This document shows positions 1 to 11,354 of a stretch of 64,000 nucleotides of DNA, one piece after another. The first letter of the stretch is position 1, and each line of letters starts with the position of its first letter. Made by a program: the position numbers and the translations under genes. The stretch lies in contig RPFO01000667.1 of assembly GCA_009746045.1 (NCBI GenBank), positions 2,035,380 to 2,099,379 on the forward strand, written 5' to 3'. The DNA comes from Mesostigma viride. Its lineage: Eukaryota; Streptophyta; Mesostigmatophyceae; Mesostigmatales; Mesostigmataceae. The notes under the pieces are model-generated. The model saw nothing but the letters and a program-made list of their open reading frames with translations, was not told the origin of the DNA and ran no database searches.

Positions 1-1
1 G

Positions 2-3000
2 GTGCCAGACAGCGAGTATAGGGCACAGGCCGCGGAGGTCCATAACATTACACACGAGCGCTCGGCGGACGGGCCCCGACCAGCGTCCCAGATCCTGATG
101 AGTAGCAAGACGCTGGCGCGCCAGCTCCGGAAGGGCAAGGAGTACGCGATGTATCGCATAGACCTGGACAGCACTCAGGCTCTGCTTAACGAGATTGGTG
201 CTGGTTCACACCGGACGAGCTGGCGCGGTTCAATGCCGTCCTGGAGAAGCGCACTGCCCTCTTCGCGATCGCACCCCCAGTTCCCTCCCAATCGGTCGGT
301 GTTACATCGTGTCCAGCTCCAGGAGGGTTCCGGGCCTACTGTGTCTCCCATGTACCGCATGGGCCCAGTCGAGCTGGTGGAGCTCAAGAAGATCCTCATC
401 TCACTACTCGACGCTGGGCTCATTGAACCCAGCAACAGCCCCTTCTCAGCGGGCGTGCTGCTCGTTCCCAAGCCAGGAGGCAAGTGGCGTCTGGTGACTG
501 ATACCGGAAGCTGAACGCTATCACCGTCAAGTCCCGGTATCCTCTACCGCGGATCGACGACATCTTCAACCGTGTCCAGGGGGCCGTGTTTCACCGTCAT
601 CGACTGTGCGGACGGGTTTTGGCAGCTGCGCATCGCGCCAGAAGACTGCCACAAGACCGCGTTCGCTACGCCCTTCGGTCACTATCAGTTTCGGGTGGCG
701 GCAATGGGGCTGTGTAATCGCCTGCGTCCTTCCAGATGCTGATGAATGACATCCTCCGTCCGGTGATGGGCACAGCCCACTTGCCGCAGGTCTCTCAGGA
801 CCTGGCGGACCCGCAGAAGGGGCGCGCCCGCCCTGGACCTACAAGCGCACGTGCGCGCTGGCGTATCTGGACGACATCCTGGTGTACTCCAAGACGTTCG
901 AGGAGCACCTGGAGGATGTGGACGCCGTGCTGCAGATCATGGAGGATGAGCACCTTTCGGCGCGGAAGGCCAAGGTGCGCGCCGGCCGCTGCGTGCCGTT
1001 TCTGGGCATACCCTGTCCGCGGACGGCATCGCGACCGACCCTGAGAAGATCGAGTCCGTCCAGCAATGGCCTGTCCCTACGGACGTGAAAGGGTCGCAGC
1101 TTCCTGGGATTGGCATCTTACTACCGCGGTTCATCCCGCGGTTTGCCACCATCGCCGCCCCGATCAACGCTCTTCTCAAAAGGGTACCCGTTCCTTTGGG
1201 CTGAGCAGTGCCAACAGGCTTTCGAGGCGCTCAAGCGCCACCTCACCACAGCGCCAGTCCTTATCCTGCCGGACCCGGCCCTTCCTTTCGTCGTGGCTAC
1301 GGACGCCAGCAAGGTGGCCATCGGGGGTGTTCTCCTGCAGGACCACGGCAAGGGCCTTCAGCCCATCGAGTACATCTCACGAACGATGATTCCGGCGGAG
1401 CGGAATTATCCAGTGCATCAGCAGGAACTCCTGGCAGTCGTCTACAGCTGCCACACGTGGCGTCATCATCTCTTGGGGGCCCAGTTTTCGGTGGCCATCA
1501 GTGAGCAGGGGGATCTCGACCCCCATCGCCTGGTGATCCACACGGACCACCGGCCGCTCACCCACCTCCTGGTGCAGCCCAACTTGACGCCCCGCCAGGC
1601 GCGGTGGATGGAGTACCTGTCACAGTTCGCGCCGTTCAAGATCCAATATGTCAAGGGCGCGGACAATGTGGTGCCCGACGCCTCTCGCGACGGGCGACTA
1701 TGGTTCTACGAGGACATGGACGTGCTGCATACCACCTGTGTCCCAGTGGCCGCCCCGGGGACCGCCTACGGTGTGGAACCACGGTCCCCAGGCCCGCCAC
1801 TTGTTTCATCTTGGGCACACCACCATGGATGACCTGTCACCCCTCCCGGAGGAGACGGTTCACCAAGCCCACGAGGACGTGGACACCCCCGGGGAGGGGG
1901 AGGGGTCGCATGCGCGCGTGCCCCTTAGTCATGTGGTGCCGCCCCAGGGAATTTTTCAGCTTCAGCCGCTCGGCCCTCCCACAGTCTTCTCAGAATTCGT
2001 CAACCAGGCGGGTACGGATGCGGCAGAACCGGCGGCGGACGCGTTCACAGTCACGTCGGACTTGGAGATGCTGATCAGCCGTTTCACAATCACGGAGGAA
2101 GCAGCACTTGAAGCCATCCGGGCACATCCCCAGCAGATGGGGGCCTATCCTTGCAAGTTCCAGGAGGGGAAACTGTTCGTGAGTCCCCAGCCGGAGGAAT
2201 GGCGGCTGTATGTTCCTGAGCTCTGTAGGGCTGCCTTGCTTCACGAGCTCCATGATTCTCTCCTGGGCGGACATCAGGGAAGTCACCGTCTCCTTCCCCG
2301 GGCACGTAAGCACTTCTACTGGCCAGGGATGAAGGAGTATATCGAGACGTATGTGCGCCAGTGCCCCTCGTGTCAGATCATGAAGTCCAGGAACACGGGC
2401 TCTCAGGCCGTCCCTAAGACGCTGCCGGATCCTATGGGTCCTTGGGATTCTATCATGATGGACTTCATCGGCCCGTTCAAGAAGACGAAGAACGGCAACA
2501 GCATGGTCTTGGTGTTTGTGGACCGCCTGACGCGCATGTGTCACCTGGCCCCGTGTCCGGTCGACCTCACAGCGGAGGAGTGCGCCAAGATATACCTGAC
2601 GCACGTGTTTCGGTTTCATGGGCTCAGCCGGCAGTTCATCTCTGACCGCGACAAGCTCTTCACGGCCAAATTCTGGCAGGAGTTCTTCGAGCAACTGGGC
2701 ACCAAGGTGTCGCTGGGCACGGCCTATCACAGCTCGTCGTCGCACCTGGTGGAGCGGTTGAACCGCACGGTGCAAGAGACCATGCGACACTACACCGACA
2801 CGGTGGGCAGCAATTGGGAAGAACTTCTGGGCTTGGTGGAGTTTTCCCTGAACAATGCCCCCCAGGCCGCCCATGGGTTCACCCCCTTTTTCCTCAACTC
2901 CGGCCGACACCCTCTCACACCGCTCGACTTGCTTGGGAGCCACGAACTGGGAGAGGATCAGGTCAAGCTGGATACCCTGCAAGGGGTCGACCGGTTGCTG

Positions 3001-3576
3001 CAGCGGATGCACCAAGCGCATAACAGCGCGGTTCAGGGCTATCGCGCAGCGGCAGCGCGGTATCTGGAGAGGACAGCCGGCAAGCGGGATCACAGGGCGC
3101 CGTCCATCGAGGTGGGCGATTGGGTCCTGGTTGAGGGCCCGCAGATCGGGCGATTTTCGCACAAGGTGGAGAAGGAGCTGAAGACTAAGCTCCGACCCAT
3201 GTTCCTGGGACCCTACAAGGTCCTCACCAAGTTCGATGACGTCATGTTCCAGGTGGACATTCCAGTGTCATGGAACCTCACGTCCAACCGTTTCCACCGT
3301 GACCAGCTCAAGTTGTATCACCAGAACACCATTCAGGGTAGGGTCAATCCCCCAGCCCCACTGGAGTTCAATCCGGATACGGGGGAACAGGAGGACGAGG
3401 TGGCCGCAATCGTGGGTCACCGGGATGTCAAACGGGGACGAGGGGTCCAGCGACAATATCGGGTGCGATGGCGATTCGCACAACACGAGTCTGAGGACTC
3501 CTGGCGCACCGCTACCGAGTTAGCGGGGTGCGCCCGCTTACTAGAAGCATACAAGAAGACGCACCAGTTGCGTTAG
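2..3576 (+). pseudogene. Ty3/gypsy pol of element A (RT, RNase H, integrase, chromodomain), frameshifted
   Basis: The fragment starts just downstream of where protease would end and aligns along its whole length with pol of element C at 23708-27934. RT is recognisable (MYRMGPVEL near 350, YLDD near 863-874), as are RNase H (VATDASK near 1295), the integrase zinc-binding region (2230-2390), the integrase core with D near 2461, D near 2644 and E near 2752, a GPY-type module near 3208, and a C-terminal chromodomain at about 3390-3570 ending in LEAYKKTHQLR. From 1648 to 3576 the frame is unbroken. Upstream, about eight single-base or two-base losses break it (for example near 503, 718, 1008, 1095, 1130, 1182 and 1683). 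The protein would have copied element RNA to DNA and integrated it. True decay and uncorrected sequencing deletions cannot be separated here. Confidence 0.9.
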
Positions 3577-6306
3577 CAGACCACAGCCGGTAGGGTGTAG
3601 GGTGAGGGTGGTGCGTGAGCCAGGTATTTGGTACGCGTCGACTAACGCCCTGACATCTTGTGTGTGGGCTGTACAGGGGGACGCCGCGGAGGCGCTTCCC
3701 AGAGACCAGACTTCCGTCGGCGCCGTGGAGGCTGCTGACGCAGGATTCCGGGGTGCAGAGGGGAGTCCAGTGAGGGGGATTTGGTCGACATGGATATACC
3801 CGACGATCCGGAGGTCCCAGAACCGGAAGCGGGGGTAAGGACGCAGATAGCTCGCGGAGAGCCTGCGGTCCGAAGGGATGCACCAGGGGCCGGGGGCTCG
3901 AGAGATGGTGGCGGACAGACGGGGCCCTCCTCTAGTCGCGAGCGCCGGCAAGAAACCTCGTCAAGGCCTGGAGCTCCGGACGCGCGTACGTTGGAGCTGG
4001 TAAAGGAGCTGCACGAGGAGACGTTCAATCCTCGGGTGTTCTTGCGTGACTACGGTCGGAGGGGGAAGCCCTGGTGGAACGACGACGGCGTCGTCGTAAT
4101 CAAATGCCGTCGCACCTCCGCGCTGATTCTATCATGGCGCGAGTCGGTCCTGCGCAGATGGAGACTTTCCGAGGGTTCGTGAGGCGCAACGTGAGATTCC
4201 GGATCGAGACCCGCACGGCTGCGCGCAACGGTGGTGGTTGGGACCGACTGGGAGACACATGAGCGGGAATGCGCCTGTCACGGGTGCATGAACACGCTGG
4301 AGCGGGCCTGGCGTTCCCACGGCTCCTTCTCCTCTTACTTCCACCTCCAGTGCGAAAGCTGCTGGAATACCACTTCCCCCGGTATCTTCCGCCAGAAGGG
4401 GCGCTACGGGGAAATGCATGCGAGAAGGGCAGTATTCGTTGCGGCAGGCTCTGGATCGCATCGTGGCGATGGACGAGGAGGACCAGGATGATGGGAGTGG
4501 GTATGACTCCGTTCCGACGACGAATCCTCCACACCCCTCTCGTTCCCCTCCGCGGGATCCGCCTCTCGGGGTTCCCAGGGGAGCGGCGGAAGAAGCCGTC
4601 CTGTGCCTCGTTATAGGCGCCACCACCGGCGACGGGCTGGGGGCGACCTTCAGGGCGCGAGACGCGGAGTCTTCCAGGGCTACCGGATGGGGTGGGGCAG
4701 CCAAGCCGCTCCTCGACGTGTTCCGGAGGGGCCGGCACGTCGTCGCTCGCCATCCCCGCCCTCCGTTCGCGTTCCCACTCGGACTCCGGGACTGAGGTAC
4801 GCCCCGCTCGCCAAGCGTCACCACCATCGCCGACCAGAGGATCGGCAATGGGAGCGCACGTGGGGGTCGGCGGTGGAGTTGGAGCAAGAGCGGGAGAATC
4901 GGCGACGGCGAACGGATCCGACAGAGGCCGCGGTGGCCATGGCCGAACGGCCGGCTAGAGAGGAGCCGATTGATGAGGTTCCCGCTAGCAACCCGCCCGA
5001 TGCGGGCCAAGAAGAGACTACCTTTCATGTCTCCCTGGAGCCTCGCTCCCGAGTGGAAGAGGTCCCACTGGAGCCCCACTTCTTGGTCTCCTTGGAGCCT
5101 CGCCACCGGCCTGCCCAGGCTGAACCGTCGATGCCACGTCCTGCGGAGGGACCCAGCAGACCTACCACCTCGGACCGACATTCGCATCTTCCCGCGGAGG
5201 GACCGTGCTTACATACCTACCGTACGGAATGCCGCGGAGGGTCCCAGCGTGGCGGGTGTCATGGTGCCGGCGGAGCCCGTGGTTACCATTGAGACACTCG
5301 TGGCAGCGGTGCAATCAGGGCAGGGTCTCATACAGCGGATGTTGGACCAGCTCGGGCGCCAGGGCGATCATTCAGTCGCCACCTCAGTAGGCTACGAGGC
5401 CGCTTCCCGGGCAGCCTCACATGAGGAGTGGTCGTTGGGGGACTTCATACGAACCATTCCGGGGAGGACCGTAAGACACGGTGGGCCGGGGCCTCGCACG
5501 GAGAAGTTGTGTGTGGTGTTCGAGGGTCCCTTGTTCCCGGTCCCTCCTGGTATGCACCTGCCCGCCCCTTTGGTTTTTCAAGCGGGCCCTTGGTGCGCGG
5601 TTGACCGTGGTGCTTACTGGGAACAACTCGAGATCACCTTCTTCCCACAGGCGCCGCTGCCCTTGCCGCAACCTGACGACCTTCGTTTTCCCCGGACGGT
5701 GGGCAACACGGTGCGGTTCGGTACCGAGGAATGGTGGGATTGGAGGTATCAGGTGGATGGAGTGGGGCACGTGGTTACGCCGCCCAAGGTGGCCCCGGCG
5801 GAAGGGCGCGCCTTCCTGGATCGGGTGGTGCCGGACATTGTAGGGGCCCCCAGGGCAACCATCCTTGAGGATCACGTGCGCACCGAGGTTTTCATGATGG
5901 GGGTGAAGTTTGTTCGTGATCACCGCTGTGGGGTGGCGGATTGGTCGGCGCTGACCCTTCTCTTTACCCACCCCCAGTACCTCGCCGGGTTCCTGGCCAT
6001 GTGGCCCCGGGCACGTGGGTCGAGCTGTCCCGGTTGGGTCGGCAGAAGACGTCCCCATATCAGATCGCCTTCGAGGCGGACCTACGTGCGCATCCAGGGG
6101 TGATGACTCATATCATGACCCCGCGGGGCGACGGGCTCTCCTTGAGGCCCAGCAGCTGCGGCGGGCTACTAGCGGCGGACGCTAGAGTAAATAGTTTAGT
6201 TTCGGGATGGATAGCGGAGTCCAATCCCCAAGGTTTTGGCTACTACGTCAGGGTTGGGCTTGTGTATCGACCTCTAGAGGAACTGGCATTACTGACCTGC
6301 GGGTGA
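3577..6306 (+). pseudogene. Extra 3' ORF of element A (same family as 27979-30186), frameshifted
   Basis: Pieces in different frames match the extra ORF of element C in order. An N-terminal block with ETFNPRVFLRDYG lies near 4017-4060 and a Cys pair (CACHGC) near 4275. A Pro, Glu and Arg-rich middle follows. The C-terminal block runs 5420-6090, with GDFIRTIPGRTV, AGPWCAVDRGAYWE, HRCGVADWSALTLLF and a run of aromatic residues around MWP. At least four frame changes are needed. No transmembrane segment or signal peptide is evident, so an envelope role is not supported. The function is unknown; conservation among A, B, C and E is the only clue. The frame that closes the block ends at the stop at 6304-6306. 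Confidence 0.75.
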
Positions 6307-6333
6307 ACCGAGGTCGGGACATAGTACTCTCAT

Positions 6334-6338
6334 AGTAG
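6334..6338. repeat. Target-site duplication AGTAG of element B (left copy)
   Basis: AGTAG precedes the left LTR of B and recurs at 18284-18288 directly after the right LTR. Five bases is the usual length for Ty3/gypsy integrase. Confidence 0.95.
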
Positions 6339-6912
6339 TGTTACGTCGCGTAACTTTTGTTGTTGTTACGGACGTAAATTAGGTCCCTTGTTGCCTCAGC
6401 CATTCCGGAGCAGTTCGCTGACTTTCCTAGGCTTACGTGTAGTAAGGACCTTTTGGCCGGTCGGTACCGGGCCTTGTGACGTGGCACTTGTACAGTATGG
6501 TGGTTCGGTGCAGTCGCGCCGCGCTGCGTACTTTAGTAGTGGTCCTTTTATCCTGCGTGTGAACCTTGTGGACGTGCGTTGGTCCTGTGTGCGAGGGTCG
6601 ATGTCGGCCCGAGCATACACGCCTGTCGGCGATCATTTATGCAGCAGTTGTCCTTCGTGAATGGCACTCGGCGTGTGTTAAATGAATTAACACATATAGG
6701 CTTGGGTCACGGCAGTGTAGTATTGTTTCCTTCGTAGTACCCTGGTTTTATTCGGTATATGGCGTATTATAAGGGAATGCATTGAGAAGCAGCGTCGTCG
6801 CGTCCTAGGTCTTATAGCCAATATAGCTCCTCACTCCTCGGTAGGTGCCTCATCACTAGTTTAGGTAAGGTTAGGCGAGATGTTTGGGATAGAGTCGAGC
6901 CAGGACGTAACA
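6339..6912 (+). repeat. 5' LTR of element B (574 bp)
   Basis: It starts TGTTACG and ends GTAACA. The right LTR at 17710-18283 has the same length; the only difference I found by eye is T versus G in GGCTTACGTG near 6433. The ends form short inverted repeats. A third related motif (TTACGGACGTAA) lies within the first 40 bases, so the LTR head can fold on itself. Confidence 0.95.
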
Positions 6913-6913
6913 A

Positions 6914-6931
6914 TGGTAGCGGAGGTTTAGG
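6914..6931 (+). promoter_or_regulatory. Probable primer-binding site of element B
   Basis: TGGTAGCGGAGGTTTAGG begins two bases after the 5' LTR. It has the TGG start needed to pair with a tRNA CCA end and resembles the initiator-Met type TGGTATC site. The exact tRNA cannot be named without the host tRNA set. Confidence 0.6.
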
Positions 6932-8049
6932 TAGACGCGACGAAGTTCCCTTGCAACCCTATACGCCAGAGGCCTTCCGCGGCCAGGGCACAGAAGAAGA
7001 CAACCTCTTGACAGGTAATGGGCGGGTCGCCGTCAAGCTAGGGGGGTAGTGCTGCCCGATTCGGGACACGCCCTGCCTAGACGTTAGACCTGCTCAAAGC
7101 GGATGAACTCCTCACGTAGCTAGTTCCTTTTCCTTTTCCTTTTCCATCTGTGTGTGCATTTCCTTGCTGGGTGCTGTTTGACGTTAGCTAGTGGGTTTGA
7201 CGGTTCAATAGTGATGGATAGTGGGACGATTAGCGTCCCTTTAGACTACACCTCTTTTCCGTGCACGCTGCTGCGTTTTCTTATATGCTCGTTAGCTCTA
7301 GGCGAGCATCATAGATGCTTTGTGGGGGGGGAGGAGAGGTAGGACCTCCTCCACCTCAAGTGCCTCCTATCCGTTCATTAGGAATCGGCTAGAATAGGAA
7401 AGTGCCTAGGAATAGATTCGGCTAGTCGCCGATGCTAGAACGTTGTTCATCGCCTTCCACTCTCTTTTACGCTTGGATGTATATGCCTATGTTTAGACCC
7501 TTGTGGTTGGTGTTGTACCCCACAGCAGGAGTTCCTCGGCTACGGCGTTGGTCATCGACGACCATTTGGGCGCCATCTTTCAACGACTCCCATATCAGTG
7601 TCTACTATTGCCTATGAAACCTGATCGGTCTTCCCCTACCCCTGCCTTCAAGGTACAAGGTAACCCTACTGATACCCCTAAGGTTAGGGCTGCCCAGCAA
7701 CGGGCCAGTGAGCCAATACGTCCTCCCCCTGTCACTATACTTCTACCCTTCCTGCAGCCCCTACCTCTGGTGCTGTACCCCCAAGACGTTCTTTTCCTGC
7801 TCCTCTTGCTCGCCCTTCGGTAGATAGCCTTGTTTTGGTTTCACTACCTCCATCTCCCCCTCGTCCTACGGTGTCATCCTCCTCTAGTGTAGATACTCCT
7901 CTCACCTTAGAGTTTGGCTCCCTATCCATTACTGTTATTAAAAAGGATTGATTTTACTTGTTTTCCTCTCTTAGGACATTAAAAGTTTTTCCTTTTTGCT
8001 TTCCTTGCTTTAAATTAGGGCGTTGTCCTCCTCCTTATTGCAACCTTAA
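6932..8049 (+). other. Leader of element B, no recognisable gene
   Basis: About 1.1 kb between primer site and gag. It contains a TTTTCC repeat at about 7125-7146 and short ORFs without recognisable domains. No hybrid-binding ORF like that of element C was found here. Confidence 0.6.
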
Positions 8050-8136
8050 TTGTTTTTCCTCAAACTGAACATGGATCTAGTGGGTGGAGAGATGTCACCT
8101 ATACCTACCACTAATAATTCTAATAATGCCAACAAC

Positions 8137-8171
<35 letters not shown>

Positions 8172-9762
8172 TCGTCGTCCCTCTGTCACCCCTCCTACCT
8201 ATGAACAACGTATGCAAGTCAGATTTAGTGATGACCCTTCCCTTACCTTGAACCAGGCCCCTGCCCCTCTTGCAACCTTGGCTCAACCCCCCAGCAGGTC
8301 CTCACTAACTAACAATGTTTGTAGTCCTCCTTCCCACTCTGTGCCTTCCATGCCTGCTTTTAACACGGGTCGTACCTCTGCCCCTGTCGGCCCCTCTGGG
8401 CGCCCTAGTGCAGTTCCATTTTACCCACCTGCTTCCTGGTCCTACCCTGAGACGGCCTATGAGGCAGCCCAGGTCCCTACCCGTGTGGCTGATTTAGAAG
8501 TAATAGTGATTTCAGCACCATGCCCCTAGATGATAGAAATTATGATCATTTTGCCTACTCCTCTCTTCGTGAGCAATATACTGTTCCTTTCTCCTATGGG
8601 CACCAGTCTGAAACGGTGGCCCCTTCTCGACCCCTACCCAAAACCTTTCCTCTTCCTTCCTTCTATCCCGCTTATGTAGCAGTGGAAGATAGTGGCCCTA
8701 TGGGAAAAACTGACTCTTCGAATCCCCCTAAGGCTCCTGCTCTTCCCCTCTTTGCTAACCTTCCCAATTAGCTGGATGTCAAGTCTACCCCTCAACAGTT
8801 TTTCACTTTTATTATGTTGCTTACCCAGAACACAGAGTCGTGGCAGAATCATAATAGATGGCGTCTCTCTGATGCTGTTTTAGTCCCTCACTATCTTACT
8901 ACCTGTATTACCCCTGAGCTTGCCAACCTCATCCAGTGTGAATCCTTGGCCTCTCATGCCTACCCTAACTCAGTAGCAGGATTGTTTTAGCGGTTAGAGA
9001 GCCATTTAGTTCCTCCTGATGCAGATTGGCAGGATAGATTAGCCTTTGGTACTTTGCAGCAAGGTACTAAACCGTTTAAGGAATATATGAAAGAACTTGA
9101 TGCACAGATGGTACGAATTAGGGATTTGTCGGGCGCAGAAGTACGTGCTCGTTTCCTTCAAGGCCTCAGTAGACCCTTATTACGTGAGGTAAAACGCCAG
9201 TTCTCTGCCTACCGTTTCACTGATCTGCCCCTCAAGCATGTGCGACAACGTCTATTAAAGAGTAGCAGATTTCTTTACCACTCCTCTTCCTACCCATCTC
9301 CTCCGTGTTGCTGATTGCATGTATGCTCATGCTCCTTTGTGTACTAGGGTTCATAACCTTGTCCTCACTCCTGAAGAAGAATAGGCATATGTAGAAGAAT
9401 TCGATATTTGCGTTACAGATATATCTGCATTGGATGTGTCTCACATCTCGTGTTATCATTGTCATGAGGTGGGCCATCTTAAGGCGGAGTGCCCCAAGTT
9501 CCTTTCTGGTGCTCCCCCTCATCCCGATGCTCGCCCTCCTCGTACCCCTCAGCGTGCTCCTATTCGTCCCACTCCAGGACGCATTCCCTCAGCTACCCCT
9601 AGTAGGCTGAATGTTGTGCAGACAGGACCCTCAGGGTTCCCCTATGATAATCAGGCTCCTGCACCCTCTTCGCTCCCTCGCGACCCTCCAGCAGTGGCTT
9701 TTTCGCCAGGGACTTCTTCGGGGTTAGTCCCAATGGATGTGGGGGGGGAGGGGGAACAGTAG
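8050..9762 (+). pseudogene. gag of element B, interrupted by stops and shifts
   Basis: The N-terminal part has a long Asn run encoded by AAT/AAC at 8113-8170. After a shift near 8520, one frame runs to 9314 with TAG codons at 8769-8771 and near 8989. It covers a retrotransposon gag-like region (for example FKEYMKELDAQM and ARFLQGLSRPLLREV). After a second shift and a TAG near 9382 comes a CCHC zinc knuckle, CYHCHEVGHLKAEC near 9451-9492, followed by a Pro-rich tail. The final gag stop is at 9760-9762. The zinc knuckle spacing C-x2-C-x4-H-x4-C is that of nucleocapsid proteins that bind element RNA. Confidence 0.85.
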
Positions 9763-10877
9763 GCCTGTCAGCCGGGGGTAACCTGGACAGGTCCTTAGAT
9801 AGTACCCCAGATAATAATTTTTGCCTGCCTGTTTTCATAACTTCTGTAGGAGCTGAATCATCCCTACCCTTACGTGTTCGTCCTCTTATGTTTTGGAATG
9901 GTGGCTTAACCGTTCCCCACACTGTTTTAGACCCCTTCTTGCATGCTGATGAACTTTTGAATGTCTGTGTGTTAGTGGATAGCGGTGCGGCTAGCTCCTT
10001 TGTGAGCGAGGCCCTAGTTAGGCGTTTAGAACTAGTCCCTATCCCTCACACCAAGCCTGTCACTGTTCATTATGCTGACGGTCGCACCAGTCATTCCCCG
10101 GGTACGGTGTCCCTTCCCCTGGTCATACAAGGACGTACTGTCAACCTGACGGCCACTATAGGCCCTATCACTACCGCTGATGTATTACTAGGATTAGATT
10201 GGCACCAGGATAATAAGATTACCATTAATTATGTTACCATGGTCATTTGGTTTCCAGATAGCTCTTACTGGGTACCAGAACGTCATTATAAAGTAGAAAA
10301 TTTATCCTTGGTAGATATTACTCCTCCTACACCTGTTGATCCTCCTGTAAGACCTATACCTGAAGTATTAATGTCCAATGATGAGTTGCGATCTGAATTA
10401 AAGGAATATGGATATTTATTATGTATGTTCCTTCAGTTAGAAGTACAGGAGATACCTATCACTAATAATAGTGTGGATATAGATGTAAACACAGTGGATA
10501 CAATAGGAGTGGGATATACTGAAAACGAAATAGTAAGATACATGGCTGTGATAGATTCCTCCAAAGTTTTTGAAGAAAAGAGTCCTTCTTATCCTCCTCC
10601 TCGTTCTGTTTTACACCGTGTAGTTATTAAGGACGGTGCAGTTCCTACGCACTCTCCGATGTATAGAATGGGCCCTACCGAGTTAAAGGAACTAAAACAG
10701 ATTTTAGTGTCACTATTAGAAGCAGGATTGATAGAGCCTAGTAACTCCCCCTACTCAGCTGGTGTCCTGTTAGTTCCTAAGCCAAATGGCAAGTTTCGCC
10801 TAGTTACTGATTATAGGAAGTTAAATGACATTACTGTGAAGTCTAAATACCCTCTACCTCGTATTGATGATATATTT
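9763..10877 (+). pseudogene. pol of element B, first part: protease and start of RT
   Basis: The frame is -1 relative to gag and opens upstream of the gag stop. Protease shows [11 protein letters not shown] near 9970 and [11 protein letters not shown] near 10187. RT begins with [12 protein letters not shown] near 10660 and continues through VTDYRKLND to PRIDDIF at 10877, where inserted DNA cuts the frame. It resumes at 13616. The region between protease and RT is AT-rich and diverged from C. Protease would release gag and pol proteins from the polyprotein. No internal start codon precedes the protease motif closely, which fits expression by frameshifting. Confidence 0.9.
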
Positions 10878-11338
10878 TAAAAATATAATTACTTACAGCA
10901 GAGTGAAATCACTCAAACCAAAGCAAACGCCCAGCTATAAACCTATATACAGAGCCATGTCAAAGCTCTATACTACGATAAGACCAATGGAAACGCCTAA
11001 CGGGAGGAACCTAATAGCCCTGCTGCACCGCAAAATCAGCCCGCGTACGGCGGAGCATGATGTCAGCCATGGCCCGAGTCAGCGCCACCGACAAGCGCTG
11101 ACGCCAATATGACGTCCAGGTCCGCGCCGACCATGGGGCCCGCTGGCCCTCCAGGTCCAGCCGGTCCTCCCGGAGCCGGCAACACTCCTTGAAGAAGGCG
11201 GAGGTCAGGGGCCCCATGGCCCCAAACTCCTCCAGGACAAAGGGCACCACACGATGGTGCCCGACGTCGCCGTAGGCCAGGAGCTTGGCCCGCTCCGCCC
11301 GGTCCGCCGTGTAACCTGCCGTGAGGGAGGCCCCAGCC
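10878..11338 (-). mobile_element. 5'-truncated LINE 3' end inserted in RT of element B
   Basis: The insertion is flanked by a 14-bp duplication TTGATGATATATTT (10864-10877 and 11339-11352). Read on the minus strand it encodes a C-terminal piece (SLTAGYTADRAERAKLLAYG, then VVPFVLEEFGAMGPL and WTSYWRQRLSVAL), whose tone matches C-terminal tails of LINE reverse transcriptases. The frame stops near 11011, followed by about 130 bp ending in an AT-rich tail next to the left duplication. A long, variable duplication plus an AT-rich end is the signature of target-primed reverse transcription. It is a dead, 5'-truncated copy. Confidence 0.75.
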
Positions 11339-11354
11339 TTGATGATATATTTAA

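Noticed and set aside
1990-3162. 390-codon minus-strand frame opposite pol of element A.
   Set aside because: It is a shadow of the well-supported plus-strand integrase frame in GC-rich DNA; the similar shadow in C is broken differently.
8520-9400. Possible reassignment of TAG to an amino acid, because several stops inside B gag, the right-edge LINE and the MULE fragment are TAG.
   Set aside because: Intact ORFs of C (gag and pol), beta and alpha LINEs end naturally with TAG, and the MULE fragment also has an in-frame TGA. Ordinary decay explains the data.
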